The position numbers were made by a program, and so were the translations under genes. The notes beneath the pieces were generated by a model, which was given only the letters and a program-made list of their open reading frames with translations, was not told the origin of the DNA and did not search any database. From assembly GCA_963819175.1 (NCBI GenBank), contig CAWFVJ010000021.1, positions 248,001 through 312,000 on the forward strand: a stretch of 64,000 bases of DNA, read 5' to 3'. Below, one piece after another: positions 44,466-53,474 of this stretch; the first letter of the stretch is position 1, and each line of letters opens with the position of its first letter. This stretch comes from CAWBRT01 sp963819175 (GTDB lineage: Bacteria; Acidobacteriota; Terriglobia; Terriglobales; Acidobacteriaceae).

Positions 44466-44851
44466 TCACTTACGAGCCGAGAGCTAAAAAGTGAACACGC
44501 GGCCCAACAGGGTCAACTACGGTGATGTATTCCGGGTGATCAGGCTGATGATCGCCGGTGCTGGTATGAGGGCCAAGGCTGATGGACCAAGCCCTGGCTG
44601 ATAGCTATGGGTTAAATGAAGAAAAGAGCGGTGATGATGGATGACCATGACATCGCGCTTGGAGCAGGTGACACCCCCGAGGAGCGCGAAAAGTTCTGTG
44701 AAAGCCTCCGGGGGACGCAGTGGCCGATTCGAGCCTGGCCCGATGAGCAGAGCCTTTCACGTTTTCGCGGAGGCATCGGCACCTAAAATCACTCAAGCTG
44801 ATTACCACCGTAACCGCAGCTTTCATCTCCGCTTAATACTCGCTTGCGAGA
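44466..44851. other. Gene-free stretch at the truncated end of the AspD remnant
   Basis: No supportable gene and no terminal inverted repeats to explain the truncation. Short frames on both strands lack family features. Confidence 0.35.
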
Positions 44852-46177
44852 ATGCAGCGCATGCGGAAATACGACGGCAATTCTGTTCGAGTCCACGGCG
44901 CCGAGCCCGAAAACGGTTCTGCCGCGGCACAACCGGCTTTTGCGGACAGCAGCGCCAGCGGCGATTCAGGCTCCCACCAGCGGCTAAGGCTCTCCTTTCT
45001 GTTTCTCGCCGGCTTTCAACTGGTCCTGATTGGGGTAAGCCTCTTTGGCTGGCTTCAACTCGAGAACTCTTATCAGCGTGCCACGAGATCGCAGCAGCTG
45101 TGGCACGCGCGACGTCAGAAGATCACCGAACTCGAGAGCTTTGCTGCCTCATCCAAGATGCCCGGCATGGAAGATTTCAATTCCGACGACTGGCGAGACG
45201 GCCGCCAGACCATGCGCTATGGGGCGAATATGTTCATGTCCCGGGCTAACGCCTTCGCCCAGGATCTCGCCGGTAGCGAGGATGCGCTTAGCCAGTCGAT
45301 GCTGCCCACTGCGCGCTCTTTGAGTGACCAAATGCATGCCACACTGGAACAGGCGGACAAAGCGTTTGCTGCCTTTGAGGCAAGAGACCGGAAGCAGTTC
45401 GCGGCAGAGATGCTTTACACCGACCGCATCTACCGCCGTGTGCTGCTGGCCGTCGGAGAACTGCGGACGAGCGCCTTCGAGTCCGAATCGAGCGAACTGA
45501 AGCAGCAGACGCTGGTGGCCGGACGCGTGCGCACCTGGAGCTTCACCTTGGCGGTAATCGCCGCCCTGTTGGCACTTGCGCTGATCAAATACGCGTGGGG
45601 CTTGCAACGGCAACTGCTGGCGGATGAGGCACAACTGACCAAGCATCGCGCGGCGCTGGAAGCAAGGGTGCAGGAAACCACGGCCGAACTGCGCGCCGAA
45701 GCGACCAAGCTCAATCGTGCACAGTCGGCCATTCGGATGACCGAAGCGCACTTCGCCGAAGCGCAGCGCCTTGCGCATTTTGGCATTTGGGAGTGGGACG
45801 TGCGATCCGGGGAGATGTTCTGGTCAGACGAGACTTATCGTCTTCTCGGCTTCGCTCCTAATTCCCGGCCTGCGCACTTCGAAGCCTTTCTTCAGAAGAT
45901 CTCTCCGACCGACCACGATCACGTGGTCCACGCCTTTCAGGAGTCGGTTGCAAGACGCGTCCCCCTGCGCACCGAATGCCGGATCCACAGACCCCACGGC
46001 GGTGACCGCGTATTGCTCTTGCAGGGAGAGGTCGAGAACGATGAGAACGGGAACCACTCCATTGCAGGATTTGCGCTGGACATCACCGACCGAAAGTTCG
46101 CCCAGGAACTCATGGAGCGGCAGGCCCACGAAGCTGTGGCCGCCGCCGCCCAATATAATCGAAGGCCCATTACGTAA
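44852..46177 (+). CDS. Membrane sensor with PAS domain, no output domain
   Basis: A 441-residue protein. A hydrophobic helix (about 47-70), an extracytoplasmic helical domain (about 70-225, with SDDWRDGRQTMRYGANMFMS), a second membrane helix (about 228-247), a coiled coil, then a PAS fold with FGIWEWDVRSGEMFWSDETY and FALDITDRKFAQELME. The chain stops shortly after, where family members carry a histidine kinase or GGDEF domain. The periplasmic domain resembles that of the GGDEF-EAL protein at 59112-61778 (LYADR/FYADR, DDW/NDW, RQ..RT spacing). It is either a truncated relic or a sensor acting in trans. Confidence 0.72.
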   Translation: MQRMRKYDGNSVRVHGAEPENGSAAAQPAFADSSASGDSGSHQRLRLSFLFLAGFQLVLIGVSLFGWLQLENSYQRATRSQQLWHARRQKITELESFAASSKMPGMEDFNSDDWRDGRQTMRYGANMFMSRANAFAQDLAGSEDALSQSMLPTARSLSDQMHATLEQADKAFAAFEARDRKQFAAEMLYTDRIYRRVLLAVGELRTSAFESESSELKQQTLVAGRVRTWSFTLAVIAALLALALIKYAWGLQRQLLADEAQLTKHRAALEARVQETTAELRAEATKLNRAQSAIRMTEAHFAEAQRLAHFGIWEWDVRSGEMFWSDETYRLLGFAPNSRPAHFEAFLQKISPTDHDHVVHAFQESVARRVPLRTECRIHRPHGGDRVLLLQGEVENDENGNHSIAGFALDITDRKFAQELMERQAHEAVAAAAQYNRRPIT

Positions 46178-46292
46178 TGCGAAGGAAACGCGGTTGTTAA
46201 AGCGAGCTCAGAAGTGTGCATCCACCGTAGGGTCGGAACGTATCCTGCGGCACCTAGTTCACTCGGTGTTGAATCCAGAGAGGATTTTATCT

Positions 46293-48280
46293 ATGACTAT
46301 TCGGAAGATTGCGGTGTGTTTTGCACTACTTTGCGTTTTTGCAACTTCGACCGTTGCAGCCGATGCTCACGGACCAGCCGGGAACAATCGCCGGAACGTA
46401 ATCATCTTCGTTGCCGACGGGCTGCGATCAGGATCCGTAAATGCACTCGACGCGCCGACCATCTTCGGCCTTCGCCAGAAAGGCGTCGAGTTCGCGAACA
46501 GCCACGCCGTCTTCCCGACATTCACGATGCCGAACGGTTCGGCCATTGCTACAGGTCACTACCTCGGGGACACCGGCACCTTTAGCAACTATGTTTATTC
46601 GGGATACCCCATTTTTAACAGCGGCAATTTCGGGAACGTCGCTGGGACGGTCACGCCATTCATCGAAGACGACCAGATTCTTGCCGATCTCGACGATCAC
46701 TACGAAGGCAACTACGTGAATGAAGAAAGCCTGCTGGCGGCTGCCCGCAATGCCGGTTATGCCACCGCTGCCGTCGGAAAGCTCGGTCCGGCTGCCATGC
46801 AGGACGTTTCGCAGCTCAGACCGGTGAACCAGCGTTTTCCGGTGCCCCAGACCATCATCATTGACGACCGCACTGGTCAAACTTCCGGGGTCCCTCTTCC
46901 GGCAAGTATAGTCGCGTCATTGACTGCGGCTGGTCTGCCGACGACAGCGGTGGCTCGCAATCAGCCGGCAGGCAATAACACCACCGCCGGCACCCTGAAC
47001 GCCAACCTTGGCCAGCAGCAATATTTCGCGGATGCTCTTACCAAAGCGATCCTGCCAACCTTCGTGCAACAGGGACAGCCATTCGTGCTGGTGTATTGGT
47101 CGCGTGACCCGGACGGCACCCAGCACAACGGGGGCGATAGTCTTAACTCGCTAACGCCAGGTATCAATGGTCCCACTTCACGCGCGGCGGTAAAGAATGC
47201 CGACAGCAATCTTGCGCAGATACTGGCATACATCAACAGCGATCCGAAGCTTGCGTCCAACACCGACATCTTCGTCACCTCGGACCATGGCTTTGCCACA
47301 ATCAGCAAGCACGAGATCGATGGCACCGGGAAGGCATTCACCGCCAGCTATGCCGCGCAGTTCACGTACAAGGATTCCACCGGCCGTCAGGAAGTGAACA
47401 CCGGCTTCTTGCCTCCGGGCTTTCTTGCCATCGACCTGGCTCATGCACTGGGAATGCCGCTCTTTGACCCGGATACCCAGGTTAAGGACAGCACCGGGCA
47501 AAGGCTCTATGCAGCGGGTTGATCCGACGATTCCGCAGCAGAGCGCGACTACCAGGCAGCGCCCGAATTCAGGAAACGGCTTGATCGGCGCGAAGTGGCC
47601 GCATTCTGGATGTGACGGATGCGAAGGTCATAGTAGCTGCGAATGGTGGATCCGATCTTATCTATGTGCCTGACCATAATAAGCAGTTGGTGCAACAGAT
47701 CGTTGCATTCCTGAGCAAGCAGGATTACGTGGGGGCGATTTTGGTGGATAACAGCTACGGTAAGATTCCCGGCGCTCTTCCGTTCAGCTCCATTAATTTG
47801 ATTGGAGCATCCAAAATGCCGAAGCCTGCGATTGCTGTCAGCTTCAAGACGTTCTATCTCACGCCAGGTGATCTCCAGAGTGCGGTTCAAATCGCCGATT
47901 CAACTCTTCAAGAGGGGCAGGGCATGCACGGGAGCTTCGGGCGAGACAACACTTTCAACACCATGGTGGCAGTCGGCCCAGACTTTAAGAGCAGTTTTGT
48001 GGACCCGTTCCCCGTCGGTAATGCCGACATTGCGGTTACCATGGCGCATATCCTCAAAGTTAAACTGCCATCGAAGGGCAAACTGACCGGACGCGTATTG
48101 AATGAGGCGCTGAGGAATGGAGCGGATAAGGTCCAGTTCCAGACCAAGAGAATTGCTTCTGAACCAAGCGCTGCGGGCAAGAGCACAATTTTGCTTTACC
48201 AGCAGGTTGGGCGTCAGCTTTACTTCGATGAGGCCTGTTATGTCGATCCGGGGGGCACTGGACAGAATCCATGCAGATAG
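46293..48280 (+). pseudogene. Secreted alkaline-phosphatase-superfamily protein, two frameshifts
   Basis: The ATG at 46293 has AGAGG nine bases upstream, and MTIRKIAVCFALLCVFATST is a signal peptide. Frame 1 (to about 47510): NVIIFVADGLRSGSVNALDA, the nucleophile context FPTFTMPNGSAIATGHYLGD, and VTSDHGFATISKHEI for the metal site. A short second frame (about 47510-47590) reads VDPTIPQQSATTRQR, and the third (to 48280) SGRILDVTDAKVIVAANGGS and YGKIPGALPFSSINLIGASK. Two one-base insertions, in TATGCAGCG and in GGCGCGAAGTGG, separate them. The intact product is about 660 residues, probably a periplasmic nucleotide pyrophosphatase or phosphodiesterase (type I phosphodiesterase family). Confidence 0.8.
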
Positions 48281-48472
48281 TGTGTCCCCATATTGGCGTT
48301 GCGTCGAAGCCTTCTTCAACGGCAAGATTCCTGGGCGGGATTTCATGGGTACGTCTTGAGTGAATGGTGATGAAATGAGCTGAAGCACGAAAGACACGTT
48401 GAAAGATACACTTTTCGATTGACTTACTAAGAGCTGATAATAAAATACCTTCCCATCGCTCGGTGAGAGTTT
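48281..48472. other. Short gene-free stretch
   Basis: Nothing recognisable; probably the promoter of the small ORF that follows. Confidence 0.3.
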
Positions 48473-48571
48473 ATGGCAATGGAAATCGCCATCATCCTGG
48501 TTATTCTTGTGATCTTCTTTGTGCTGGGGGCGTTGCTTCCTGCCGACCATGAGGTCAAGTTCTGGCGTTAG
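48473..48571 (+). CDS. Tiny membrane protein, hypothetical
   Basis: A 32-residue frame: MAMEIAIILVILVIFFVLGA, then LLPADHEVKFWR. It is one strong membrane helix with a charged C-terminus. GGTGAGAG precedes the ATG. It resembles the tiny membrane proteins elsewhere in the window in kind but not in family. It could also be a chance frame. Confidence 0.4.
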   Translation: MAMEIAIILVILVIFFVLGALLPADHEVKFWR

Positions 48572-48670
48572 ACCATTGCCTATTAAGCTTCCGAATCCCG
48601 CAACAATTGTGAATAGACAAGCCGCTACGAGGCAGCCAGCGTGACGGACGCGAATGCGCGCGCGCCTGAC

Positions 48671-50407
48671 TTACCTAAATACTTCGATAGCAGCACTGGG
48701 TCGCTTGTACGAAGATCGACCATGATGAGCGCGTCCAAGCACATCCGAGAATTTCGGGTCAACGGCAAGAGCTAACGTCTTGCCCCCCAACCTGAGATAA
48801 TGCTTTACCAGAATCGGAAGATCCTTCCCGTCGGCTTCCAAGCCGGAAACGCGTTCCGAAACATCGCTCATCGTAAGCATCCTCGAAAAGTTCTGTTCAC
48901 GAGGCAGCGCGCATCTCGCACCTCTGTGGAACGGAACTCGGGACCCCACCTTGTCGACCAGACTCTCCGGCGCCCTCTGAGCACGCAAAAAGGCAGTTAT
49001 CACTTCTCGCGAGGCCGGCGAATACATGTTGCTGATGCTCACCGCGCCAAACAGTACCGGGCTCTCCGGGTGGCGCACCAGGTGTACGCCGATGCCTTTC
49101 CAGAGTTGGAGCAGTGGTAGATAGTGCCTTTGATATTCGGGTGTGATAAACGATCGACCCAACTCCAGAGCGCCACCGATGCTATCGAAAAATGACGGAT
49201 CATAGCGGAACAGAGTTGCGGTATAGAGTCCGCTAATGCCGAATCGCCGCAGAATCTCGCGCACATTTCCCAGCCGATAGCCGCCGGCGATCTGTCGTAG
49301 TTCGCGATTCCAAAGTACAAAATGAGTGTAGTAATCGTCGAAGCGATCGAGGTCGAATGAACTCCCTGTACCCTCACCGGCCTGGCGAAAGGATATCTCG
49401 CGTAGCCTGCCGATCTCGCGGACGATGTTTGGGGCCTGGCTAGCCGCCAGTTCGTATACGTCGAATTCGCCCTGTTGCTGCAAGCATGCTTTCGTCGGAA
49501 GTGAACGCAGTTCCTGCGCGAGCAGCCTCGGGTCGGCACTTCTACCGATCGGCTTTACGGAACGTGGGATACCCAGCCGCCACGGGCGACGATGAGGAGC
49601 CGCTCGTAGCGCGAGCAGGTCCGTGCTCCATCGCAGCATCGAGGTTGCCGTTTCAGGCTTCCCCGTGTTCCGCAGTTTCTCGGCCTTGACTGGTTGCCCC
49701 ACGCTGATCGTGACATGCTGGCCGCGCTTGTTAAGCAATTCGTGGGGCAACTGCAGCGTCCGCAACATCGGGTGAATCAGCCCGGACGCGTGGAACGAAA
49801 AGCTGTTTGTGCCGTGGATACAGACAGGCAGGACGGGTGCCCCAGTCATTTGTGATAGCCGTGCCGCACTATCATTCCAGCGAGACTCGCTAATTGACAT
49901 GCTACGGAGCGACCAGTGTGCCACTTCGCCGGCGGGGAACAATACCAAGAGACCTCCTGCCGTCAGGTGCCGAATAGCTTCACGCAATCCTTGAGTATTT
50001 ACCGCTTGCCTATCCTTGCCATCCATCGCGTCTACATAAATGCAATACTGCGAAAGTTCGGGAACACCCGCGAGCAACCTATTAGCAATGATCTTCACGT
50101 CGCTTCGCACGCGAAGCAGTAGAGCTCCTATCAGCAGGCCATCCAACATGCCGAATGGATGGTTGGCAACGACAATAGCCGCACCCGTTTTCGGAATCCA
50201 GCCGACATCTCTATCAGCAGCCACGGAGTTCACTTCCAATGCGCGAAGCAGCGATTCGAAAATATTCGCCCCGCGCCCATCACGTGACGATTCGTATAAA
50301 TGCTGCAGTCGTCTTTGCGGCATCAGCACTCGTGTCCATCCGGCGGCATCCGTGAGGCGGTCGACAAAACGTGGTTCCAGTGGAGTATTGTTTCTGGGTC
50401 GCAGCAT
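48671..50407 (-). CDS. Bifunctional acyltransferase, OlsF-like (ornithine-lipid synthesis type)
   Basis: A 578-residue two-domain protein. The N-terminal half is a PlsC-type acyltransferase: VVANHPFGMLDGLLIGALLL with His83 and Asp89 as the catalytic pair, and LFPAGEVAHWS. The C-terminal half (about residues 300-540) is a GNAT-related N-acyltransferase of the OlsB/hemolysin-like type: REIGRLREISFRQAGEGTGS, LWNRELRQIAGGYRLGN, FRYDPSFFDSIGGALELGRS. The same order is found in OlsF of Serratia, which makes ornithine lipids under phosphate limitation (established). A Pho-box-like array lies 34-62 bases upstream, supporting a role in replacing phospholipids. Confidence 0.82.
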   Translation of the reverse strand: MLRPRNNTPLEPRFVDRLTDAAGWTRVLMPQRRLQHLYESSRDGRGANIFESLLRALEVNSVAADRDVGWIPKTGAAIVVANHPFGMLDGLLIGALLLRVRSDVKIIANRLLAGVPELSQYCIYVDAMDGKDRQAVNTQGLREAIRHLTAGGLLVLFPAGEVAHWSLRSMSISESRWNDSAARLSQMTGAPVLPVCIHGTNSFSFHASGLIHPMLRTLQLPHELLNKRGQHVTISVGQPVKAEKLRNTGKPETATSMLRWSTDLLALRAAPHRRPWRLGIPRSVKPIGRSADPRLLAQELRSLPTKACLQQQGEFDVYELAASQAPNIVREIGRLREISFRQAGEGTGSSFDLDRFDDYYTHFVLWNRELRQIAGGYRLGNVREILRRFGISGLYTATLFRYDPSFFDSIGGALELGRSFITPEYQRHYLPLLQLWKGIGVHLVRHPESPVLFGAVSISNMYSPASREVITAFLRAQRAPESLVDKVGSRVPFHRGARCALPREQNFSRMLTMSDVSERVSGLEADGKDLPILVKHYLRLGGKTLALAVDPKFSDVLGRAHHGRSSYKRPSAAIEVFR

Positions 50408-50440
50408 GATTCCTATGTAGCGGATTCCGATAAAGGAAGA

Positions 50441-50469
50441 TTGAAACGGTTGTGAAGAGTGCGTGAAAG
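50441..50469 (-). promoter_or_regulatory. Pho-box-like array before the acyltransferase gene
   Basis: On the minus strand: CTTTCAC, TCTTCAC and GTTTCAA, starting every 11 bases. PhoB binds 7-bp half-sites (CTGTCAT type) in tandem with this 11-bp period. The array ends 33 bases before the start codon at 50407. Confidence 0.55.
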
Positions 50470-50536
50470 CCTTGTTTGGACTTTAGATACGGCCGGGGCT
50501 CAGGTCCCGTGATGACAGCACATCAGCGCGTGCTCG

Positions 50537-50565
50537 GTTTCACGAGAGTTTAACGACGTATTCAC
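50537..50565 (+). promoter_or_regulatory. Pho-box-like array before an orphan terminator
   Basis: GTTTCAC (50537), GTTTAAC (50548) and TATTCAC (50559) are spaced exactly 11 bases, with 4-base linkers GAGA and GACG. They match the half-site consensus of the phnC box in orientation and spacing. Nothing annotated lies directly downstream except the terminator at 50624 and, further on, the HTH gene at 50855. Confidence 0.55.
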
Positions 50566-50597
50566 GATTCCTTTGCGAAGCTTTGCTAATGTTTAAA

Positions 50598-50649
50598 AAC
50601 AAGTTCAATCTGCACTGTCCCCGATCCCCGGCCCCACGGGGATTTTTTT
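50598..50649 (+). ncRNA. Candidate Pho-controlled small RNA
   Basis: Between the Pho-box-like array and a strong intrinsic terminator there is no reading frame. A possible extended -10 (TGCTAATGT, 50584-50592) would start transcription near 50598 and give an RNA of about 50 bases ending in the terminator hairpin. Ends are estimates. It could equally be a leader with attenuation for the HTH gene at 50855. Confidence 0.35.
50624..50649 (+). terminator. Rho-independent terminator
   Basis: ATCCCCG (50624-50630), loop GCCCCA, CGGGGAT (50637-50643), followed by seven T. A perfect 7-bp GC-rich stem plus T-tract works for the plus strand only. No plus-strand gene ends within 2 kb upstream, so it is orphan. 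Confidence 0.8.
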
Positions 50650-50854
50650 GGGACGGCGTTCAACGCATTGCCATTCCGGCCGGGGCCGCGCCCAACGTCT
50701 AAGGTCATCGGAAATAAGTTGTTCTGAATCAGCGATTTCCAACACGGCTTTCGCCCGAATTACCGATCGTGTTCTAATAAGGGGTACTGCAAGGCAAACA
50801 TGACCCACCTGCGATTCAACAACATTTCTGATTGCGTTCCTGGGAGGTAATTGC

Positions 50855-51094
50855 GTGGAAAGCAACACGGAGCTTGCCAAGAGCATTAAAAATGCGATGA
50901 GCGCCAAGCACCTGACCCGAGATCAACTTGCAGAAACATTGGGAACAAGCCCGTTCATGATTGAAAAGCTGCTCTCCGGCGACGTCGTCCCTTCTACACA
51001 TCTAAAGAATCAGCTGATTAATGTTCTCGAGATTCCGCGTGAGAGGATTACGCGGATTGCGGAGCGGCACAACCGACAAGCGCGAGGCGCGTAA
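50855..51094 (+). CDS. Small XRE-type HTH protein
   Basis: A 79-residue protein. Residues 20-60 form a lambda-repressor-like HTH: LTRDQLAETLGTSPFMIEKL followed by LSGDVVPSTHLKNQL. The GTG start has GGGAGGT six bases upstream. It precedes the RMD1-type gene by 74 bases on the same strand. Such short XRE proteins may be antitoxin-like or transcription regulators; no toxin partner is obvious. Confidence 0.72.
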   Translation: MESNTELAKSIKNAMSAKHLTRDQLAETLGTSPFMIEKLLSGDVVPSTHLKNQLINVLEIPRERITRIAERHNRQARGA

Positions 51095-51168
51095 CCAGCG
51101 ACTGTGCGCAAAGGCGTTCGACCAAATGGCCGGGCGGCTGGTAGATTATTGAGCCGTGGTCATCTGCA

Positions 51169-52248
51169 ATGTCCGACAACCTGCAAGCATCCGCTTTTGT
51201 CCTCATCCTCTATGATGTCTCCGATGAGATACGCCTGGAGGAGTTGCGACGAACTCTTGGGGCGCGAAATGCCGATCGGGTGCTGAAACATGCGGCGCCT
51301 GAGTATTTACGACTCCAGCGGCCTCCGGTCGTGGAGGGCTTTGAAGAAACAACCCTTGAATCTGGCGAAAAGGTTCGTCGGCAAGTCAAATATTACGATT
51401 ACGGTGTAATCAGCGTTCTGTTCGAGGCGCGCTTCTCCACGAACTGGGAAGACCTGCCGCGCTTAGCAAGCCGCTGGATATCAAGCAGTGAGTTTGAGCA
51501 GCAAGCTCTTCGGGTCGTGCAGGACAAGCTGAAACAGTGTGGCGCTGCCATCGTCAAACCCTATTCCGAATGGATCAGCGAAGACTACTTCATCTTCAAC
51601 CTGAGTCAACTCTCCAGTGATCTGCTTGCCCCCGACCTGTTGGCACAGCACGGAGATCAGATTGCAGAGATAGTGAGGGGAGAAACTCGGGCTCTTTCCG
51701 CAGATGAGCAGAGGGAAGTCTTGCAATCGAGCATATCGTACTACCCCACCGATCTGGCGGTAATCGGCTGGCATGCAGCCTTTCTCTACGACACCCCCGA
51801 AGGGGCGCAGCCCTCCATCCAGCTTCTGGAGTACGCGAATTCGCAGCTATTGGAATTCCGCTATTACGACGAACTGTTGACCCGTGAGACGACCAGAGTT
51901 TATAAGTTTCTGGAGCGTCCTACCGGCATCCTTCGCCACTGGCACCTTGCAAGGGAAGCGACGCGCTTGCAGCGAGTGACCCTGGAGATCAGAGAGCTCG
52001 CTGAACGCGCGGAGAACGCGGTAAAGTTTCTTAGCGACATGTTTGCTGCGCGCCTTTACAGGTTGGCAGCAGCCAAGGTAGGCGTACTAGATTACCGCAC
52101 ACTCGTGGAACAAAAGCTTCGTACCGCTGCCAGCTTCTATGAATTCATGATCGGGGAGTTCCATCAGACCCGAACCTTCGTCTTGGAAGTCCTTGTGGTG
52201 ATCATCCTCGTGGTTGAGCTTATTTTCTTGTTTTTTGGACACCCCTAA
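51169..52248 (+). CDS. RMD1/DUF155-family protein with C-terminal membrane anchor
   Basis: A 359-residue protein of the RMD1/Rmd8 family (DUF155), known from yeast mitochondria and many bacteria but functionally obscure. Marks: VKYYDYGVISVLFEARF, then EYANSQLLEFRYYDELLTRE, LAERAENAVKFLSDMFAARL. One membrane helix near the end, VLEVLVVIILVVELIFLFFG. It lies between the HTH gene and the phosphonate cluster but has its own clear end before the phnC Pho box. Confidence 0.85.
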   Translation: MSDNLQASAFVLILYDVSDEIRLEELRRTLGARNADRVLKHAAPEYLRLQRPPVVEGFEETTLESGEKVRRQVKYYDYGVISVLFEARFSTNWEDLPRLASRWISSSEFEQQALRVVQDKLKQCGAAIVKPYSEWISEDYFIFNLSQLSSDLLAPDLLAQHGDQIAEIVRGETRALSADEQREVLQSSISYYPTDLAVIGWHAAFLYDTPEGAQPSIQLLEYANSQLLEFRYYDELLTRETTRVYKFLERPTGILRHWHLAREATRLQRVTLEIRELAERAENAVKFLSDMFAARLYRLAAAKVGVLDYRTLVEQKLRTAASFYEFMIGEFHQTRTFVLEVLVVIILVVELIFLFFGHP

Positions 52249-52325
52249 AGACAGGGTATTAACACTCCCGGACGTATCCATATCGAACCATCCACATTCC
52301 TTACGCCAAGCGAGCATTCATCTGA

Positions 52326-52354
52326 CTGTCATAAATCTTTAACAAGGTGTTCAC
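52326..52354 (+). promoter_or_regulatory. Pho box before phnC
   Basis: CTGTCATAAATCTTTAAC (52326-52343) matches the E. coli Pho-box consensus CTGTCATAWAWCTGTMAY at 17 of 18 positions. A third half-site, TGTTCAC (52348), continues the 11-base period. It lies 88 bases before the phnC start, so PhoB control of the phosphonate cluster is likely. Confidence 0.78.
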
Positions 52355-52441
52355 GTTGATCCGCCATTGTGTGGTCTGGTTTCCTTCATCATCTAGACGA
52401 GAAGTTACGGAATTTGTGTAAGGGATAACCCCCGAACGGCC

Positions 52442-53383
52442 ATGAACATACAGCCACAAAACTTAGAAGCTAGTGACTCAATAGGTGTCTTTCGTATGCA
52501 AGCATCTTCTAGACAACAGGAAACCAGCGACGAACCAGATCGCCCACCTGTTGTCCAAATATCCAGGTTGACCAAAACCTTCCGTTCAGGACGTAAAGCG
52601 CTCAACGATATAGCCCTCAACATTGAACCGGGGCAGATGGTAGCTCTGATCGGCGCTTCCGGATCGGGCAAGTCCACACTGCTTCGCAATCTGGCAGGGC
52701 TCACCGTTGGAGATCGAGCTTCGGGCGAAGTCAGGGTGCTTGGTCGAACCGTGCAAAAAGACGGCGTTCTCGCCCGGGACATCCGTAAGGTTCGAAGCCG
52801 TATTGGCTTTGTGTTTCAACAATTCAATCTTGTAGATCGCTTGTCTTTGCTTACCAACGTATTGGCAGGAACACTTGGCCGGGTTCCAATGTGGCGGAGC
52901 ACGATGTGCTGGTTTACGCGAGCGGAAAAGAACATGGCCATTGATGCCTTGGCGCTTGTGGGCATAGCGGAGTATGCCGGTCAGCGCGCCAGCACACTCT
53001 CTGGCGGGCAACAGCAGCGCGCTGCGATAGCCAGGGCCCTAGTTCAGAAAGCAGAGATTATTTTGGCAGATGAGCCAATCGCGTCGCTCGACCCTGAGGC
53101 ATCCGTTCGCGTGATGGAAATCCTTTCCCAAATCAATCGCGAGAACGGTATCACCGTGATCGTTTCGCTGCATCAGGTGGAATTTGCCTTGAAGTACTGT
53201 TCCCGCGTGGTGGCTCTCAGGGATGGACGCGTCGTCTACGACGGCTCCAATACAGACCTGACGCCAGACTCACTTCGCGAAATATATTGCTGCCAGGACT
53301 CACAGTCAATAAGTGTGCCAATGAAACCAAGTGTTGTGGCGCGAAATCCAGGGGTTTTCAGTTCTGCAAGCAATATCGGCTAG
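52442..53383 (+). CDS. phnC: Phosphonate ABC transporter ATPase PhnC
   Basis: A 313-residue ABC ATPase: Walker A GASGSGKST, Q-loop FVFQQFNLVDRLSLLTNVL, signature LSGGQQQRAAIARALVQ, Walker B IILADEPIASLDP and switch SLHQVEFAL. The insertion RVPMWRSTMCWFTRAEK after LAGTLG is typical of PhnC. It has an N-terminal extension of about 35 residues; an alternative start ATG at 52496 would trim half of it. First gene of the cluster phnC-D-E-X-adh-phnA. Confidence 0.92.
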   Translation: MNIQPQNLEASDSIGVFRMQASSRQQETSDEPDRPPVVQISRLTKTFRSGRKALNDIALNIEPGQMVALIGASGSGKSTLLRNLAGLTVGDRASGEVRVLGRTVQKDGVLARDIRKVRSRIGFVFQQFNLVDRLSLLTNVLAGTLGRVPMWRSTMCWFTRAEKNMAIDALALVGIAEYAGQRASTLSGGQQQRAAIARALVQKAEIILADEPIASLDPEASVRVMEILSQINRENGITVIVSLHQVEFALKYCSRVVALRDGRVVYDGSNTDLTPDSLREIYCCQDSQSISVPMKPSVVARNPGVFSSASNIG

Positions 53384-53474
53384 GGGCCTCGCAAAGTGCG
53401 CCAGGAACGTTTGAAAAGCAGATGTGCGTGGTTGATCTGGGTTCGTGGGGAAGTAATTGATAAAGGAGAATTCA

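Noticed and set aside
44641..45249. Plus-strand frame of 202 codons overlapping the PAS sensor start
   Set aside because: Out of frame with the sensor, Arg-rich translation, no family marks.
46256..46273. AGTTCAC and TGTTGAA 11 bases apart before the phosphatase-like gene, as a Pho box
   Set aside because: Only about half of the positions fit and there is no third half-site; chance level is likely.
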